The notes: generated by a model not told the origin, from the letters alone. Positions 53,783 through 63,855 are shown, numbered from the stretch's first letter. The stretch is DNA of 64,000 nt from Rhodobacter sp. (GCA_027484145.1 JAIXUH010000002.1:868001-932000); one strand, 5' to 3'. Numbers and translations: made by a program.

Positions 53783-55162
53783 ATGTTCCTTTCCGTCTTC
53801 GACATGTTCAAGGTGGGCATCGGCCCCTCTTCCAGCCACACGATGGGGCCGATGGTCGCCGCCGCGATGTTCCTTGACCGGCTGCGCGCCTCGCCCTTTC
53901 ACGCTCATGGGCTGAAAGCCTCGCTGCACGGCAGCCTTGCCTTCACCGGGGTGGGCCATGCGACCGACCGCGCCACCATCCTTGGCCTTGCCGGGTTCGC
54001 GCCCGATACCTATGACGCCGAAAAGGCCGATGCCGCGCTGCATGACATCCGCATCCGCCGCAGCATCACCCCGCCGGGGTTGCCCGAACTGCGCTTTGAC
54101 CCCGAGCGTGATCTGGTGTTCGACTATGGCCCCGCCCTGCCCGGCCATGCCAATGGCATGGTGCTGCGCGCGACCGACGCGCAGGGCGACGTGATCTTGC
54201 AGGAAACCTACTACTCCATCGGCGGCGGCTTCGTTCTGACCGCAGACCAGATGGCAAGTGCCGGCGGCACCAAATCCCGCGCCCGCGCCGATGTGCCCTA
54301 TCCCTTTGAAACCGCCGCCGAAATGCTGCACATGGCCGCGCAAAGCGGGCTGTCGATTGCCGCGATGAAGCGCGCGAATGAGTTGAAGTTCCGCTCAGCC
54401 GCCGAGCTTGACCGTGGCATGGCCCGCATATGGGAAGTGATGAATGACTGCATCACCCGTGGCATGGCCGGAACCGGCATCCTGCCCGGCGGGCTGAAGG
54501 TGCGCCGCCGTGCCAAGGGCATCCATGACAAGCTGATGGCCGAACGCGGGCTGAACATGACCGCACCCCATACCATCAACGACTGGATGAGCCTTTATGC
54601 CATGGCGGTAAACGAAGAAAACGCCGCCGGGGGCCAAGTCGTGACCGCCCCCACCAATGGCGCGGCAGGCGTAGTGCCCGCCGTCATCCGCTATTGGCTG
54701 GATCATGTGCCCGGCGCCAATGCCGCACGTGTGGGGGATTTCCTGCTGACCGCCGCCGCCATTGGCGGGCTTTGCAAGCACAACGCCAGCATCTCGGGCG
54801 CGGAATGTGGCTGTCAGGCCGAAGTGGGCAGCGCCGCCGCCATGGCCGCCGCAGGCTTTGCCGAAGTCATGGGGGCCACCCCCGAACAGGTGGAAAACGC
54901 CGCCGAAATTGCGCTGGAGCACCACCTTGGCATGACCTGCGACCCGGTCAAAGGGCTGGTGCAGGTGCCTTGCATCGAACGCAACGGTCTGGGCGCGATC
55001 AAGGCCATCTCGGCGGCATCGCTGTCGCTGCGCGGCGATGGCCAGCATCTGGTCAGCCTTGACGCCTGTATTGAGACGATGCGCCAGACGGGCCGCGACA
55101 TGCATGAGAAATACAAGGAAACCTCGCTGGGCGGGCTGGCCGTGAACGTGCCCAACTGCTGA
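53783..55162 (+). CDS. sdaA: L-serine ammonia-lyase, iron-sulfur dependent
   Basis: A 459-residue single-chain L-serine dehydratase. The N-terminal beta part has [17 protein letters not shown]. The catalytic alpha part has [21 protein letters not shown] and [18 protein letters not shown], which supply cysteines for the 4Fe-4S cluster, and the C-terminal [11 protein letters not shown]. It deaminates serine to pyruvate and, with kbl/tdh, gives a route from threonine and glycine to pyruvate. It follows the GST gene after four bases. Confidence 0.94.
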   Translation: MFLSVFDMFKVGIGPSSSHTMGPMVAAAMFLDRLRASPFHAHGLKASLHGSLAFTGVGHATDRATILGLAGFAPDTYDAEKADAALHDIRIRRSITPPGLPELRFDPERDLVFDYGPALPGHANGMVLRATDAQGDVILQETYYSIGGGFVLTADQMASAGGTKSRARADVPYPFETAAEMLHMAAQSGLSIAAMKRANELKFRSAAELDRGMARIWEVMNDCITRGMAGTGILPGGLKVRRRAKGIHDKLMAERGLNMTAPHTINDWMSLYAMAVNEENAAGGQVVTAPTNGAAGVVPAVIRYWLDHVPGANAARVGDFLLTAAAIGGLCKHNASISGAECGCQAEVGSAAAMAAAGFAEVMGATPEQVENAAEIALEHHLGMTCDPVKGLVQVPCIERNGLGAIKAISAASLSLRGDGQHLVSLDACIETMRQTGRDMHEKYKETSLGGLAVNVPNC

Positions 55163-55187
55163 ACCGCCCGCAGCCGTGAACGGCTGA

Positions 55188-55213
55188 CCTTGCGGCGCGC
55201 CTGCGGCGCAAGG
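55188..55213 (+). terminator. Hairpin after sdaA with duplicated GCGCGCCTGCGGCGC unit
   Basis: CCTTGCG (55188-55194) and CGCAAGG (55207-55213) form a stem followed by TTATGTCT. The loop unit CGCGCCTGCGGCGC recurs a few bases on (near 55226-55241). It lies between convergent sdaA and the sulfotransferase gene and probably terminates both. Confidence 0.5.
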
Positions 55214-55256
55214 TTATGTCTCGTCGCGCGCCTGCGGCGCGTCTCCTCGGGTGGGG

Positions 55257-55889
55257 TCAGGCGGGCAGCGGCGTAACCAGATGCCCCGTGGCCGCCACCC
55301 GCGCGTGCAGCGCAAACTCGGCCGCCCGCGCGGTGCGCAGCGCCTGTTCCACATCCACAGGCAGGGTCAGCGCCGCCGTATCGGCTGTGGGCGAGACATT
55401 GCGCAGCGGCAGGCTGAGCGTCGTGCCAAGCTGGCCCGACAGAAAAGCCATCAGCAGATCCAGCCGGTCATAATCGAAGATGTGGTTCACCGGCGGCCCG
55501 CCATCCAGAAAGCCCAGAAAACGGTCTTGCCGCCCGATCCGCGCAAAAGGGGGCGGGTCATCGGACAGAGTGGCCTGAATGAAGGTGGCAAAATCAATGT
55601 CGCGGGTCGAGTTTTCGTGCCCCACCAGATCATCACGCTGGCGATAGCGGAACCAACTGCCCAAGTGGGCCAGAGGCTCGCGCATCACCGCCACGGTCTG
55701 CGGCGGCGCACCCAGCATCCGCGTCAGTTTCGGCGCCCATTTGCGCCCGTAAGCGATGGCATTGACGTGCTTGTGCTTGGTTTCTTCTGGAGTGGCCCCT
55801 GCATAGGGCCCCAACATGGCCCGGATCGATTGTGTCGCGGTCTTGGGGTTCGCCAGATAGACCAGACCCGCAGCTTTCAAAAACAGCAC
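55257..55889 (-). CDS. Sulfotransferase-family P-loop protein
   Basis: About 210 residues from a GTG at 55889 (VLFLKAAGLVYLANPKTATQSIRAML). This carries the 5'-phosphosulfate-binding loop of sulfotransferases, followed by VAVMREPLAHLGSWFRYR, the 3'-phosphate motif. It would transfer sulfate from PAPS to an unknown acceptor. The frame is open back to an ATG at 56024 that shares CATG with the EamA start, but the first 45 residues are not family-like and AGGGGAT fits the GTG better. No tailoring partners lie nearby. Confidence 0.7.
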   Translation of the reverse strand: MLFLKAAGLVYLANPKTATQSIRAMLGPYAGATPEETKHKHVNAIAYGRKWAPKLTRMLGAPPQTVAVMREPLAHLGSWFRYRQRDDLVGHENSTRDIDFATFIQATLSDDPPPFARIGRQDRFLGFLDGGPPVNHIFDYDRLDLLMAFLSGQLGTTLSLPLRNVSPTADTAALTLPVDVEQALRTARAAEFALHARVAATGHLVTPLPA

Positions 55890-56022
55890 CGACGCATCCC
55901 CTGCTGACTGGGCCAAAGCTAGCCGCGTTTGGCGGCGGGCTGCAAGGGCGCTTGGCCTGAACCGTCGCGGATATGTCGTTTTCGCGATGGACGCGCTGGC
56001 GTGGACCGCATAGCCACGGTGC

Positions 56023-56943
56023 ATGACCCGTCAACCTGACCGCATCCTTCCGGGCGTCGTCCTGATGCTCGCCTTCTGCACGCTTGCGCCCTTGCTGGAC
56101 GTCTCGGCCAAGCTGGCCTCGGCGACCATTCCGGTGGGTCAGATCGTGACCGCCCGTTTTGTGGTGCAGTTCGCTTTGATGTTGCCGGTGCTGTGGCTGA
56201 TGGCCATTCCCATGGCCCTGTCGCCGCGCGCCATTGGCCTGATCGCCCTGCGCGCGGCCTTTCTGATGCTGTCGACCTACAGTTTTGTCGCGGCTATTTC
56301 CGTGATGCCGGTGGCCGATGCGCTGGCCATCGCCTTTGTGGAACCCTTCATCCTGTTGATCCTCGGCCGCCTGCTATTTGGTGATGAGGTCGGCCCCCGC
56401 CGTATCGCAGCCTCCATCGTCGGCTTTTGCGGTGCACTGCTGGTGATCCAGCCGTCGCTGGCCGCCTTTGGCCTTGTGGCGCTGTGGCCGCTTGGCACGG
56501 CGTTCTTCTTTGCCTTCTACATGCTGTCGACGCGTCAGGTGGCGGGGTTCATGCACCCGGTGGCCATGCAAGTCCACACCTCATGGACCGGCATCCTGAT
56601 GTGCCTGCCGGTCATGCTTCTGTCAGAAGGCACCGGCTGGGCCGAGTTCGACCCGGTGATGCCGCAGGGCTTTGCCTGGCTGTGGCTCTTCGGCGTGGGC
56701 TTCTGGGCGGCACTGTCACACATGTGCATGACCTATGCGCTGAAATTCGCGCCCTCGGCCACGCTGGCCCCGCTCCACTACCTCGAAATCGTCGCCGCCG
56801 TAGCGCTTGGCTACGCCATCTTCGGCGATTTCCCCAATGCGCTGACATGGGCGGGTATCGTGGTGATCGTCGCCTCGGGGCTGTATATCATCTACCGCGA
56901 GCGGGTGGCGGCACGGGGGCGGCGCGTCAGCGCGGCGAGATAA
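56023..56943 (+). CDS. EamA/DMT-family membrane transporter
   Basis: A 306-residue transporter with about ten helices and two EamA repeats. The repeat pattern is ATIPVGQIVTARFVVQF, FLMLSTYSFVAAISVMPVADALAIAFVEPFILLILGRLLFGDEVG and the second LKFAPSATLAPLHYLEIVAAVALGYAIFGDFPNALTWAGIVVIVASGLYIIYRE. Members export amino acids, nucleosides or other metabolites; the substrate is unknown. Its 3' end overlaps the caspase gene by 17 bases in convergent orientation. Confidence 0.88.
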   Translation: MTRQPDRILPGVVLMLAFCTLAPLLDVSAKLASATIPVGQIVTARFVVQFALMLPVLWLMAIPMALSPRAIGLIALRAAFLMLSTYSFVAAISVMPVADALAIAFVEPFILLILGRLLFGDEVGPRRIAASIVGFCGALLVIQPSLAAFGLVALWPLGTAFFFAFYMLSTRQVAGFMHPVAMQVHTSWTGILMCLPVMLLSEGTGWAEFDPVMPQGFAWLWLFGVGFWAALSHMCMTYALKFAPSATLAPLHYLEIVAAVALGYAIFGDFPNALTWAGIVVIVASGLYIIYRERVAARGRRVSAAR

Positions 56944-58489
56944 GCACCGTCTCAAATTCACCGGCAGTATAGATCAGAAATCTCAGGGAAGTTCCTTGCT
57001 GATCCGCCTCTTGGACCAGTGGGGCCAATTCTTCCTGTGATGTTACCGGAACCCCATCAACCGAAATGATGACTGCGCCAGCCCGCAATTCTTCATGACG
57101 CGACGCGGCGCTTCCGCGCGCGATGTCCAGAACATACAGACGTTGGTCCTGTTGAAGTGACGCAGGCAGTTCGGACAAGACCGATTTGGGCGCGCCAGCA
57201 AGCGGACGAAGTGTAAGCCCCAGCGTCAGATCGACCCGGCCTGACACCGATTTACCCCCGGAAAATGCGAATGAGGCGGCAGCTTCGCGTGCCTCATATT
57301 CCTTGATGACCTGTTTGGCCCAAGCCACATCCTCGGCGCATTCGGTGGCATCCGTCTTTTGAATCAGCCCCTTGATCTGGTTTATCCGTGTACGAACCGA
57401 GGTCTTTGCGTTTGCAACAGCCTGAACTTCTTTCCTGAGCGTTCCACAGGTACGAATTTGCATCGCGATCCCTGCCAGAACAGCGTTCAAGCTGCTTCCT
57501 GCTACATCAATGGCAGCGTCGCAATTGGACTTTGCCGCGCGGTTCAGCATCTCTTGCAACTGCTTCGCTTTTTCCCTTTCGCTTGTACCGCTTTGCAGGG
57601 CAGCCTCGACACCTTGCATCAACGTGTCACAGACTGATGTATCTTGCCCGGAAGCCAGATCAGAGGCAGGCGGTTGCCCGACAACCGGCGTGACCGGCAC
57701 GGCGTTTCGCTCAACCGCCCCCCCCGCCAACACAAAATCCCCTGCCAACTGGTCATAGATCGCGGGGAACTGGTCGTGGCCGATGCTGCGGGCGGTTTCG
57801 TCCACCTCCATCCGCACCTCTTGCGCCAGATCGCGGATCGACAGGCCGGGCTCTGCCAACCTTGGCAACAGCGCGCGGGTAAAGACCGAGTTGGGGTTAT
57901 TGTCCCCCTCGCCCAGACGGTCCAGCGCGGTCTGCCCCTCACCCGCCGCATAGATCACATAGGTGCCGCGCGGTGCATCCAGCCGCGACAGGCCGCGCGT
58001 GTTGCCCACTGACCGCGTGCCCTGCCGCGGAAACGGGTTGTCGCGGCAGGCGTCCAGGATCAGTACCGCCACCGAAGTGCCCCGCGCCGTGATCTCGGCC
58101 ATCAGATCATCGGTGGCAAGGGCCGCGCGCCGCAGCTTGACCTCTTGCCCCGGCTGCAAGGCGGGCGTGTCCGACGGCAGTAGCCAGTTGCGCCCCTCAA
58201 CCTGCACACCATGGCCGGCAAAGAACACCACCGCCTCATCGCCGGGTTTGATCTGGCCGGTAAAGCTGGCCAGCGCGTCAAACAGCGCATCGCCATCGGC
58301 ATCCAGCGCCCGCGTCACGCGAAAGCCCGTCGCCTCCAGCACGTCACCCACGGCCCGGGCATCGTTGCGCGCCTTTTGCAGCGGCTCCAGCGCGTCATAG
58401 CCGTCAATCCCCACCACCAGCGCATGCCGTTCGGCCCAAGCGGGGGCCGCCACCATCACCAGTATCGCCACAAGCTGACCAAGCCGCAT
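56927..58489 (-). CDS. Secreted caspase-family protein with C-terminal PDZ-like domain
   Basis: A 520-residue protein. A signal peptide (MRLGQLVAILVMVAAPAWA) leads to a caspase p20-like domain (about 20-250). The His-Cys dyad is visible: H93 in FFAGHGVQ and C148 in LILDACRDNPF. An alpha-helical region with many cysteines and charges follows, and a PDZ-like fold ends it (RLYVLDIARGSAASRHEELRAGAVIISVDGVPV). Family orthocaspases cleave after Arg or Lys; the target here is unknown. The C-terminal half is clearly poorer in GC than the N-terminal half, which suggests a fusion or acquired part. Confidence 0.85.
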   Translation of the reverse strand: MRLGQLVAILVMVAAPAWAERHALVVGIDGYDALEPLQKARNDARAVGDVLEATGFRVTRALDADGDALFDALASFTGQIKPGDEAVVFFAGHGVQVEGRNWLLPSDTPALQPGQEVKLRRAALATDDLMAEITARGTSVAVLILDACRDNPFPRQGTRSVGNTRGLSRLDAPRGTYVIYAAGEGQTALDRLGEGDNNPNSVFTRALLPRLAEPGLSIRDLAQEVRMEVDETARSIGHDQFPAIYDQLAGDFVLAGGAVERNAVPVTPVVGQPPASDLASGQDTSVCDTLMQGVEAALQSGTSEREKAKQLQEMLNRAAKSNCDAAIDVAGSSLNAVLAGIAMQIRTCGTLRKEVQAVANAKTSVRTRINQIKGLIQKTDATECAEDVAWAKQVIKEYEAREAAASFAFSGGKSVSGRVDLTLGLTLRPLAGAPKSVLSELPASLQQDQRLYVLDIARGSAASRHEELRAGAVIISVDGVPVTSQEELAPLVQEADQQGTSLRFLIYTAGEFETVLISPR

Positions 58490-58527
58490 ACCCGCCCCCA
58501 ACGTCACCATGCGGGCAGCCTAACACA

Positions 58528-59205
58528 TCACCCCCGCGCGCCCCAAGTTCCCGGCGGCACAGCCAGCACCGCGCCCAGCCGTGCACGCGGCAGGATGCAC
58601 AGCATGCCCGGCCCCGACAGGCGCAGGTGCACCGGGCCATCCGTCACGCGGTTTGAGGTGCCGATCATGCCCATCGGCGAAAAGCGCAGGCCCTGCAGCG
58701 GCCAGTCCAGCCCCTCGCTTTCCCCCGTCATCTCGGCCATGGGGAACAGGCTGAACCGATCCCCCCGCCGCATTTCCAGCCGCAGATCGGGCGGCGCGTG
58801 AAAGACCACGTCGCGCGGCCCCATCAGCACACAGCGCGCGGGGCTGCGCACCAGCGCGTTCAGCACCGCAAGGCCATGGTCCAGCCGTGCCCCGATAAAC
58901 CCCACCGCCAGCACGAACGGCGCATCAATCGACCGCAACGCCTTGTCAAAATCGGTCGTCTCCTGCTCGGCAATATGGTGCATCCGCCCTGCGCCAAGGG
59001 TGGCGCGCGCCGTGGCCGAAATCGAATCCATGTCGCCGATCACGGCTTCGGGTGCGAATCCCATGGCAAGGCAGCGGTCTGCCCCGCTGTCGGCCGCCAC
59101 AATCCGTGGGGCGATCTGGCGCGCTTCTCGAAACAATGCAGGGCTGACCGGCCCCCCCCCAACCAGCGTGATTCCGGCCAAGGATTGCACAATAACCTGA
59201 TTCAT
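58528..59205 (-). CDS. Thiamine pyrophosphokinase
   Basis: A 225-residue protein of the ThiN/TPK1 fold. ITLVGGGPVSPALFREARQIAPRIVAADSGADRCLAMGFAPEAVIGDMDS contains the GGG and DMDS metal motifs, TTDFDKALRSIDAPFVLAVGFIGARLDHGLAVLNAL has the TDFDKAL and G-RLDH core, and the C-terminus is a beta sandwich (GLRFSPMGMIGTSNRVTDGPVHLRL). It converts thiamine to its diphosphate. ATG 59205 is preferred over 59259. It lies 38 bases upstream of the caspase gene. Confidence 0.88.
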   Translation of the reverse strand: MNQVIVQSLAGITLVGGGPVSPALFREARQIAPRIVAADSGADRCLAMGFAPEAVIGDMDSISATARATLGAGRMHHIAEQETTDFDKALRSIDAPFVLAVGFIGARLDHGLAVLNALVRSPARCVLMGPRDVVFHAPPDLRLEMRRGDRFSLFPMAEMTGESEGLDWPLQGLRFSPMGMIGTSNRVTDGPVHLRLSGPGMLCILPRARLGAVLAVPPGTWGARG

Positions 59206-59347
59206 GCGGATACTGTCCTTTGAATTGCGGCAAAACCACAGGTGCGGGGCCACAATCAATCCTTCAAATTACCCTGATCTGTCCATGGATTCGAACAGGT
59301 GAGGGATAAGAAAGGGCCATCGAGTTTGGCAGAAAGCGAGCATCCGA

Positions 59348-62215
59348 ATGAACGGTGCGAGTAAGATCCTCACGGTGTCCTATGGGACATTCTCTTGTAC
59401 GTTGGAAGGGTTTGACGACCCCTTCAACACGATGAAGGCCATTGCGGAGTATTTCCGCGATCTGGCCGCCGAGGACAGGTATTTCGGCGCGGAACCCCCG
59501 CAGCCCGATGCCGCGATGCTCCACCGCATTGCCGAGCGCGAAATTCAGCGCCGGGTCGAGGCCAAGATTCAGGAAAATGGTGTGATCCTGCGGGCTGGCG
59601 ACATGGTCGTGTCAGCCCCTGCGCCATTGGTCGGAACATCGCCGCAACCCCTTGAAAACACAAACGCTATTGCGGCACCCGTGGCCGATCAGGCCGCGCC
59701 GCCGCCGGTCAGGGTCAGCATGCCCGCAGCCCCCCGGCCCGACCCGCGGCCAGAGCCGCGCCCCGAGCCAAAGGTCAGCGGCGCCGACACTTTGTCCTCC
59801 TCGGTGGCAGAGCGACTCTCTCGCCTGCGCCATGCCGCTGAAGCTGCCTCTGCCGCATCGGTTGTCACACTTGCCGTTCCGGCCGCCCCCGCCGCATCCA
59901 TTGCGGATGCCTTCGAAGATGAATCCTTCAGCGAGGATGAACATGCCGGCGTGATCGAATCGGTCGCCGTGGACACGGCCTTCGACTCCGACGACGAGGG
60001 CGCCACCACGATTGAGGCTTTTGCCGTCACCGAATCTGCCCCGGTTGATCTTCCCGCCGAAGTGTCGGCTGTGGATGAAGCCGCTGTTGCCTCGTCTGCC
60101 ACGGACGACGCCCTGCCCGAAGAAACGGCACCATCATCGGCCGAGGTTAAGGCCGACGACCTGCTGCCCGAAGATCAGGCGATTGAGACCGCCCCCGAGG
60201 GTGTGCTGGCTGACCTTGTCGAAAGTGCCGAAAACGCCGAACCCGTTGCCGCAACCATGGCGGCCATGGACCAGGACGGTGATGATGGCATTGACGAAGA
60301 TGCACTTCTGGCCGCGCTGTCGGACGACATCGCCGATGACGTGACCAACGACGTCGCCAATGTTGTGGCCCCGGTTGTGGCCGATGACATGCCCGTGGCC
60401 GCCGACCTGCCCGAAGCCATCGCTGAGCAGATGGACGATGTCGCCGAAGCAGCTGTTGACCCCGCCCCAGAGCATTTGGCTGACATCCAAAGCGACGCCG
60501 TGGCCGAACCTGCCATGGTAGAACCAACCGAACCGCCGATGGCCGCCAACGATGATGATGCTCTGCTGGCCTCGCTTGGTCAGTTGATCGACCCCGAAGA
60601 CAGCGCCGATGCCCCTGCACAGGAAGCGCAAACGCTGGCCGATCAGGAAGAACTTGTCGAAGCCGCCCTGCGCACAACCGATCTGCCAGAGCCAACGGCG
60701 ACCGAAACGCTGGTCGACCCCGAAGCCGACAGCAACGACACCGAAGCGCTGATGGAGGCGGTGTTCCGCACGCCGGACGAACCGATGGCCATCGTCGCGG
60801 CCGCCGATCCGGCCCCGGAGCCCGCTTCAGAGCTTGCTGCAGACATTGCCGAAGCAGATGCCGCACAGGATGCCTCCGACAGCGTCGCAGCCATGAACGG
60901 CGCGGACCTGGCCGAAGCCGCCTTTGCGGGTGACGGCCTGTCCACCGACCCCGCCGGGATCGAACCCTTTGACGACAGCCAGTTCGCCGCTGCCGCCGCC
61001 CCGGTTGCCCCAGTCGCCGCCGCCGCAGTTGCCGCCGCCGCAACAGCGGATGCAGAGGACGGCACCGTGCGCCCGGTGCGCCCCATGCGTCCGGCCCGCG
61101 CCGGTCGGGGCGAGGCCATGCCTGCGGCCGATGAACGCCCGGCCCCGCTGCCCGTCGCCGCCCCGGCCCCTGCCGCAGCCGAAGACGCCGCAGATGCCGA
61201 ACCCGTCTCGGTGGAAAAGATCCAGCGTGCCCGCGCCCGCGTAATCAAGATCCGCCGCAGCGACCTGATCGCTGGCATGACGACACCAGCAGCCCCGGCT
61301 GCCCCCACGCTGCCCGCCATCACCGCCGCGTCCACGATCACGTCCACTGCCGAGGCAACCCTGCCCCCCGAGGCCGAAGCCGCCCTTGCCGCCGAACTCG
61401 CCGCGGTCGAGGCCGACACGCCGGCCCCGCAGCCCGCCGCCGCGAATGACGAGGCTGAACCGCGCAAGCGCATCAGCCCCGCCGGTGATGATGCGGTGAC
61501 GCGCCTGATGGCCGAAGCTTCGACCCAGATGGAAGGTGCCGATACCAAGCGCCGCCAGTCGGCCATCGCGCATCTGAAGGCCGCCGTTGCCGCCACAATC
61601 GCCGAACGCCGCGCCACGGGCAGCACGCTTGCGGCCAACCCGGCGGGCAAGATGGAAGCCTACCGCGATGACCTGTCGCGCGCCGTGCGCCCCGTCGCCG
61701 CCCCGCAACCCACCGAACGCCCGGCCCCGCTTGTGCTGGTGTCCGAACAGCGCATCGACCGGCCCGTCGCCGACTCTGCCCCCACCATGGTGCAGCCGGT
61801 GCGCCCGCGCCGCCCCGCAGGCTCTGGCGCGCAGATGGCCGTGGCCACACAGGCCGTCGCCAGCCATGACCTGATGGATGACGAGGACGAAGACCTTGAT
61901 GCCGACGCCGAGAATATCTTCGGCGCCGACTCAGGCTTTGGTGATTTTGCCGAACGTCTTGGCGCCACTGAACTGCCTGACCTTTTGGAAGCCGCCGCCG
62001 CCTATATGGCGACCGTCGAAGGGCGCGACAGCTTTACCCGCCCGCAACTGATGCGTTGCCTCGGTCCTACGGCCGACCGGCTGACGCGTGAAGATGGCCT
62101 GCGCAGCTTTGGCACGCTGCTGCGCGATGGCAAGATCGAGAAAAGCCGTCGGGGCCAGTTCGCCCTGAGTGCCACTTCGCCCGTTTTGGCAAAGGCAAAG
62201 AAACTGGCAGGCTGA
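59348..62215 (+). CDS. 955-residue acidic, alanine-rich protein with conserved ends
   Basis: I do not recognise a named family. The N-terminal 75 residues are globular (ILTVSYGTFSCTLEGFDDPFNTMKAIAEYFRDLAAEDRYF) and the C-terminal 90 form a second conserved part (FAERLGATELPDLLEAAAAYMATVEGRDSFTRPQLMRC, EDGLRSFGTLLRDGKIEKSRRGQFAL). Between them about 750 residues are rich in Ala, Asp, Glu and Pro, probably disordered. A basic patch, RVIKIRRSDLI (about residue 631), stands out. No signal peptide. It is probably a cytoplasmic scaffold, perhaps nucleic-acid or membrane associated. A strong terminator follows. Confidence 0.85.
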   Translation: MNGASKILTVSYGTFSCTLEGFDDPFNTMKAIAEYFRDLAAEDRYFGAEPPQPDAAMLHRIAEREIQRRVEAKIQENGVILRAGDMVVSAPAPLVGTSPQPLENTNAIAAPVADQAAPPPVRVSMPAAPRPDPRPEPRPEPKVSGADTLSSSVAERLSRLRHAAEAASAASVVTLAVPAAPAASIADAFEDESFSEDEHAGVIESVAVDTAFDSDDEGATTIEAFAVTESAPVDLPAEVSAVDEAAVASSATDDALPEETAPSSAEVKADDLLPEDQAIETAPEGVLADLVESAENAEPVAATMAAMDQDGDDGIDEDALLAALSDDIADDVTNDVANVVAPVVADDMPVAADLPEAIAEQMDDVAEAAVDPAPEHLADIQSDAVAEPAMVEPTEPPMAANDDDALLASLGQLIDPEDSADAPAQEAQTLADQEELVEAALRTTDLPEPTATETLVDPEADSNDTEALMEAVFRTPDEPMAIVAAADPAPEPASELAADIAEADAAQDASDSVAAMNGADLAEAAFAGDGLSTDPAGIEPFDDSQFAAAAAPVAPVAAAAVAAAATADAEDGTVRPVRPMRPARAGRGEAMPAADERPAPLPVAAPAPAAAEDAADAEPVSVEKIQRARARVIKIRRSDLIAGMTTPAAPAAPTLPAITAASTITSTAEATLPPEAEAALAAELAAVEADTPAPQPAAANDEAEPRKRISPAGDDAVTRLMAEASTQMEGADTKRRQSAIAHLKAAVAATIAERRATGSTLAANPAGKMEAYRDDLSRAVRPVAAPQPTERPAPLVLVSEQRIDRPVADSAPTMVQPVRPRRPAGSGAQMAVATQAVASHDLMDDEDEDLDADAENIFGADSGFGDFAERLGATELPDLLEAAAAYMATVEGRDSFTRPQLMRCLGPTADRLTREDGLRSFGTLLRDGKIEKSRRGQFALSATSPVLAKAKKLAG

Positions 62216-62264
62216 CACCAGCCTGATCGCATCGTGGGCCGAGGCTGCCATCAAGGCCCCAAAG

Positions 62265-62303
62265 ACAGGCGAAGGAGATGATCCTTCGCCTGTTTTCCTT
62301 TTC
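62265..62303 (+). terminator. Strong intrinsic terminator after the 955-residue gene
   Basis: A perfect 12-base stem, ACAGGCGAAGGA (62265-62276) and TCCTTCGCCTGT (62282-62293), with a five-base loop, is followed by TTTCCTTTTC. It lies about 50 bases after the stop. Confidence 0.9.
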
Positions 62304-62313
62304 GACGAACGGC

Positions 62314-62550
62314 TTAACGATCCTCAGGGTCGCGCGGGGCATCGGGGTCGGGCTGACCCACGCCCAGAAACACCCGCCGCATCGGCAGCATCCACAAGAA
62401 CCCAAGGCCCACATAGATGGCCAGTTCCACCGGCATCGAGGGCCGGTCGATCCAGCCCACAACGGTTGCCGCCACCACGATGTACAGCGGCAAACCCACC
62501 AGCAGAACCACCAGCGACCACCGCCGCCGCGCCTTGTAACTCAGTGCCAT
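62314..62550 (-). CDS. DUF2842 small membrane protein
   Basis: A 78-residue protein with two transmembrane helices (WSLVVLLVGLPLYIVVAATVVGWI and ELAIYVGLGFLWMLPMRRVF) that matches DUF2842, an alphaproteobacterial family of unknown function. It lies 12 bases downstream of the purA stop on the same strand and is probably cotranscribed. The end of the coding sequence is close to the forward terminator at 62265. Confidence 0.82.
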   Translation of the reverse strand: MALSYKARRRWSLVVLLVGLPLYIVVAATVVGWIDRPSMPVELAIYVGLGFLWMLPMRRVFLGVGQPDPDAPRDPEDR

Positions 62551-62562
62551 AGGCCCCCCAGA

Positions 62563-63855
62563 TCAGTCCTCGAACGGGTCCGTGACAAGGATCGTGTCAT
62601 CCCGCTCGGGCGAGGTGGACAGTAGCGCGACAGGGCACTGGATCAACTCTTCAATCCGCCGCACATACTTGATCGCGGCCCCCGGCAGTTGCGCCCAAGA
62701 CCGCGCCCCGGCGGTCGACTCGCTCCAGCCTTCCATTTCCTCATAGATCGGCGTGCAGCGCGCCTGTTGGTCGGCGGCGGTGGGCAGATAATCCAGCCGC
62801 TTGCCATCCAGATCATAGCCCACGCAGATTTTCAGCGTGCGGAACCCGTCCAGCACATCCAGCTTGGTCAGTGCAATGCCGGAAACTCCGCTGGTGGCAC
62901 AGGTTTGCCGCACCAGCACCGCATCAAACCAGCCGCAGCGGCGCTTGCGCCCCGTGACAGTGCCGAACTCGTGTCCGCGCTCGCCCAGACGCTCGCCATC
63001 GGCATCCTTCAACTCGGCCGGGAACGGGCCTTCGCCCACGCGGGTGGTATAGGCCTTGACGATGCCCAGCACGAAATCAATCGCCGTCGGGCCAAGGCCC
63101 ACACCCGTGGCCGCCTGCCCGGCAATCACGTTGGAACTGGTGACAAAGGGGTAGGTGCCGAAATCAATGTCCAGAAGCGCGCCCTGCGCCCCCTCGAACA
63201 GAATGCGCTTTCCGGCCCGGCGGGCATCGGTCATCACCTTCCAAACCGGCGCGGCATAGGGCAGCACCTGCGGCGCAATCTCATGCAGTTGTGCCAGCAA
63301 TCCAGCACGGTCCACCGGCTCCATCCCCAGACCCCGGCGCAGCGCGTCGTGGTGCGCCAACAGGCGGTCCACCCGCAACTCCAGCGTCTTGGCATCGGCC
63401 AGATCGGCCACGCGAATGGCGCGACGGCCGACCTTGTCCTCATAGGCAGGGCCAATGCCGCGCCCGGTGGTGCCGATCTTGGCCACACCCACAGCGCCTT
63501 CGCGGGCGCGGTCCAATTCGCCGTGCAAGGGCAGGATCAGGGGGGCGTTTTCCGCCACCATCAGGTTTTCCGGATTTATCTCAACGCCCTGATCGCGCAG
63601 CTTGGCAATCTCCATCACCAGATGCCACGGGTCCAGCACCACGCCATTGCCGATCACGCTCAGCTTGCCGCCGCGCACAATGCCCGAAGGCAGCAGGCTC
63701 AGCTTGTAAACCTTGCCGTCAATCACAAGGGTATGCCCGGCATTATGCCCGCCCTGAAAGCGCGCGATCACATCGGCGCGTTCAGAAAGCCAGTCGACGA
63801 TCTTGCCCTTGCCCTCGTCGCCCCATTGGGCGCCCACGACAACCACGTTGGCCAT
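62563..63855 (-). CDS. purA: Adenylosuccinate synthetase
   Basis: A 430-residue enzyme of normal length. [55 protein letters not shown] holds the GTP loop and catalytic His, [22 protein letters not shown] the IMP site, and [11 protein letters not shown] the guanine-specificity NKxD-type motif. It joins IMP and aspartate on the way to AMP. The family start is at 63855 (MANVVVVGA), not the open frame at 63891. Confidence 0.96.
   Translation of the reverse strand: MANVVVVGAQWGDEGKGKIVDWLSERADVIARFQGGHNAGHTLVIDGKVYKLSLLPSGIVRGGKLSVIGNGVVLDPWHLVMEIAKLRDQGVEINPENLMVAENAPLILPLHGELDRAREGAVGVAKIGTTGRGIGPAYEDKVGRRAIRVADLADAKTLELRVDRLLAHHDALRRGLGMEPVDRAGLLAQLHEIAPQVLPYAAPVWKVMTDARRAGKRILFEGAQGALLDIDFGTYPFVTSSNVIAGQAATGVGLGPTAIDFVLGIVKAYTTRVGEGPFPAELKDADGERLGERGHEFGTVTGRKRRCGWFDAVLVRQTCATSGVSGIALTKLDVLDGFRTLKICVGYDLDGKRLDYLPTAADQQARCTPIYEEMEGWSESTAGARSWAQLPGAAIKYVRRIEELIQCPVALLSTSPERDDTILVTDPFED

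Noticed and set aside
56022-56026. Shared CATG start of the sulfotransferase and EamA genes, like that at phnJ
   Set aside because: The sulfotransferase more likely starts at GTG 55889, where the family similarity begins and a ribosome site exists, leaving a normal divergent region.
60643-61867. Reverse-strand frames of over 300 codons within the 955-residue gene
   Set aside because: They are Ser/Ala- or Gly-rich complements of the repetitive forward sequence, with no motif or start context.
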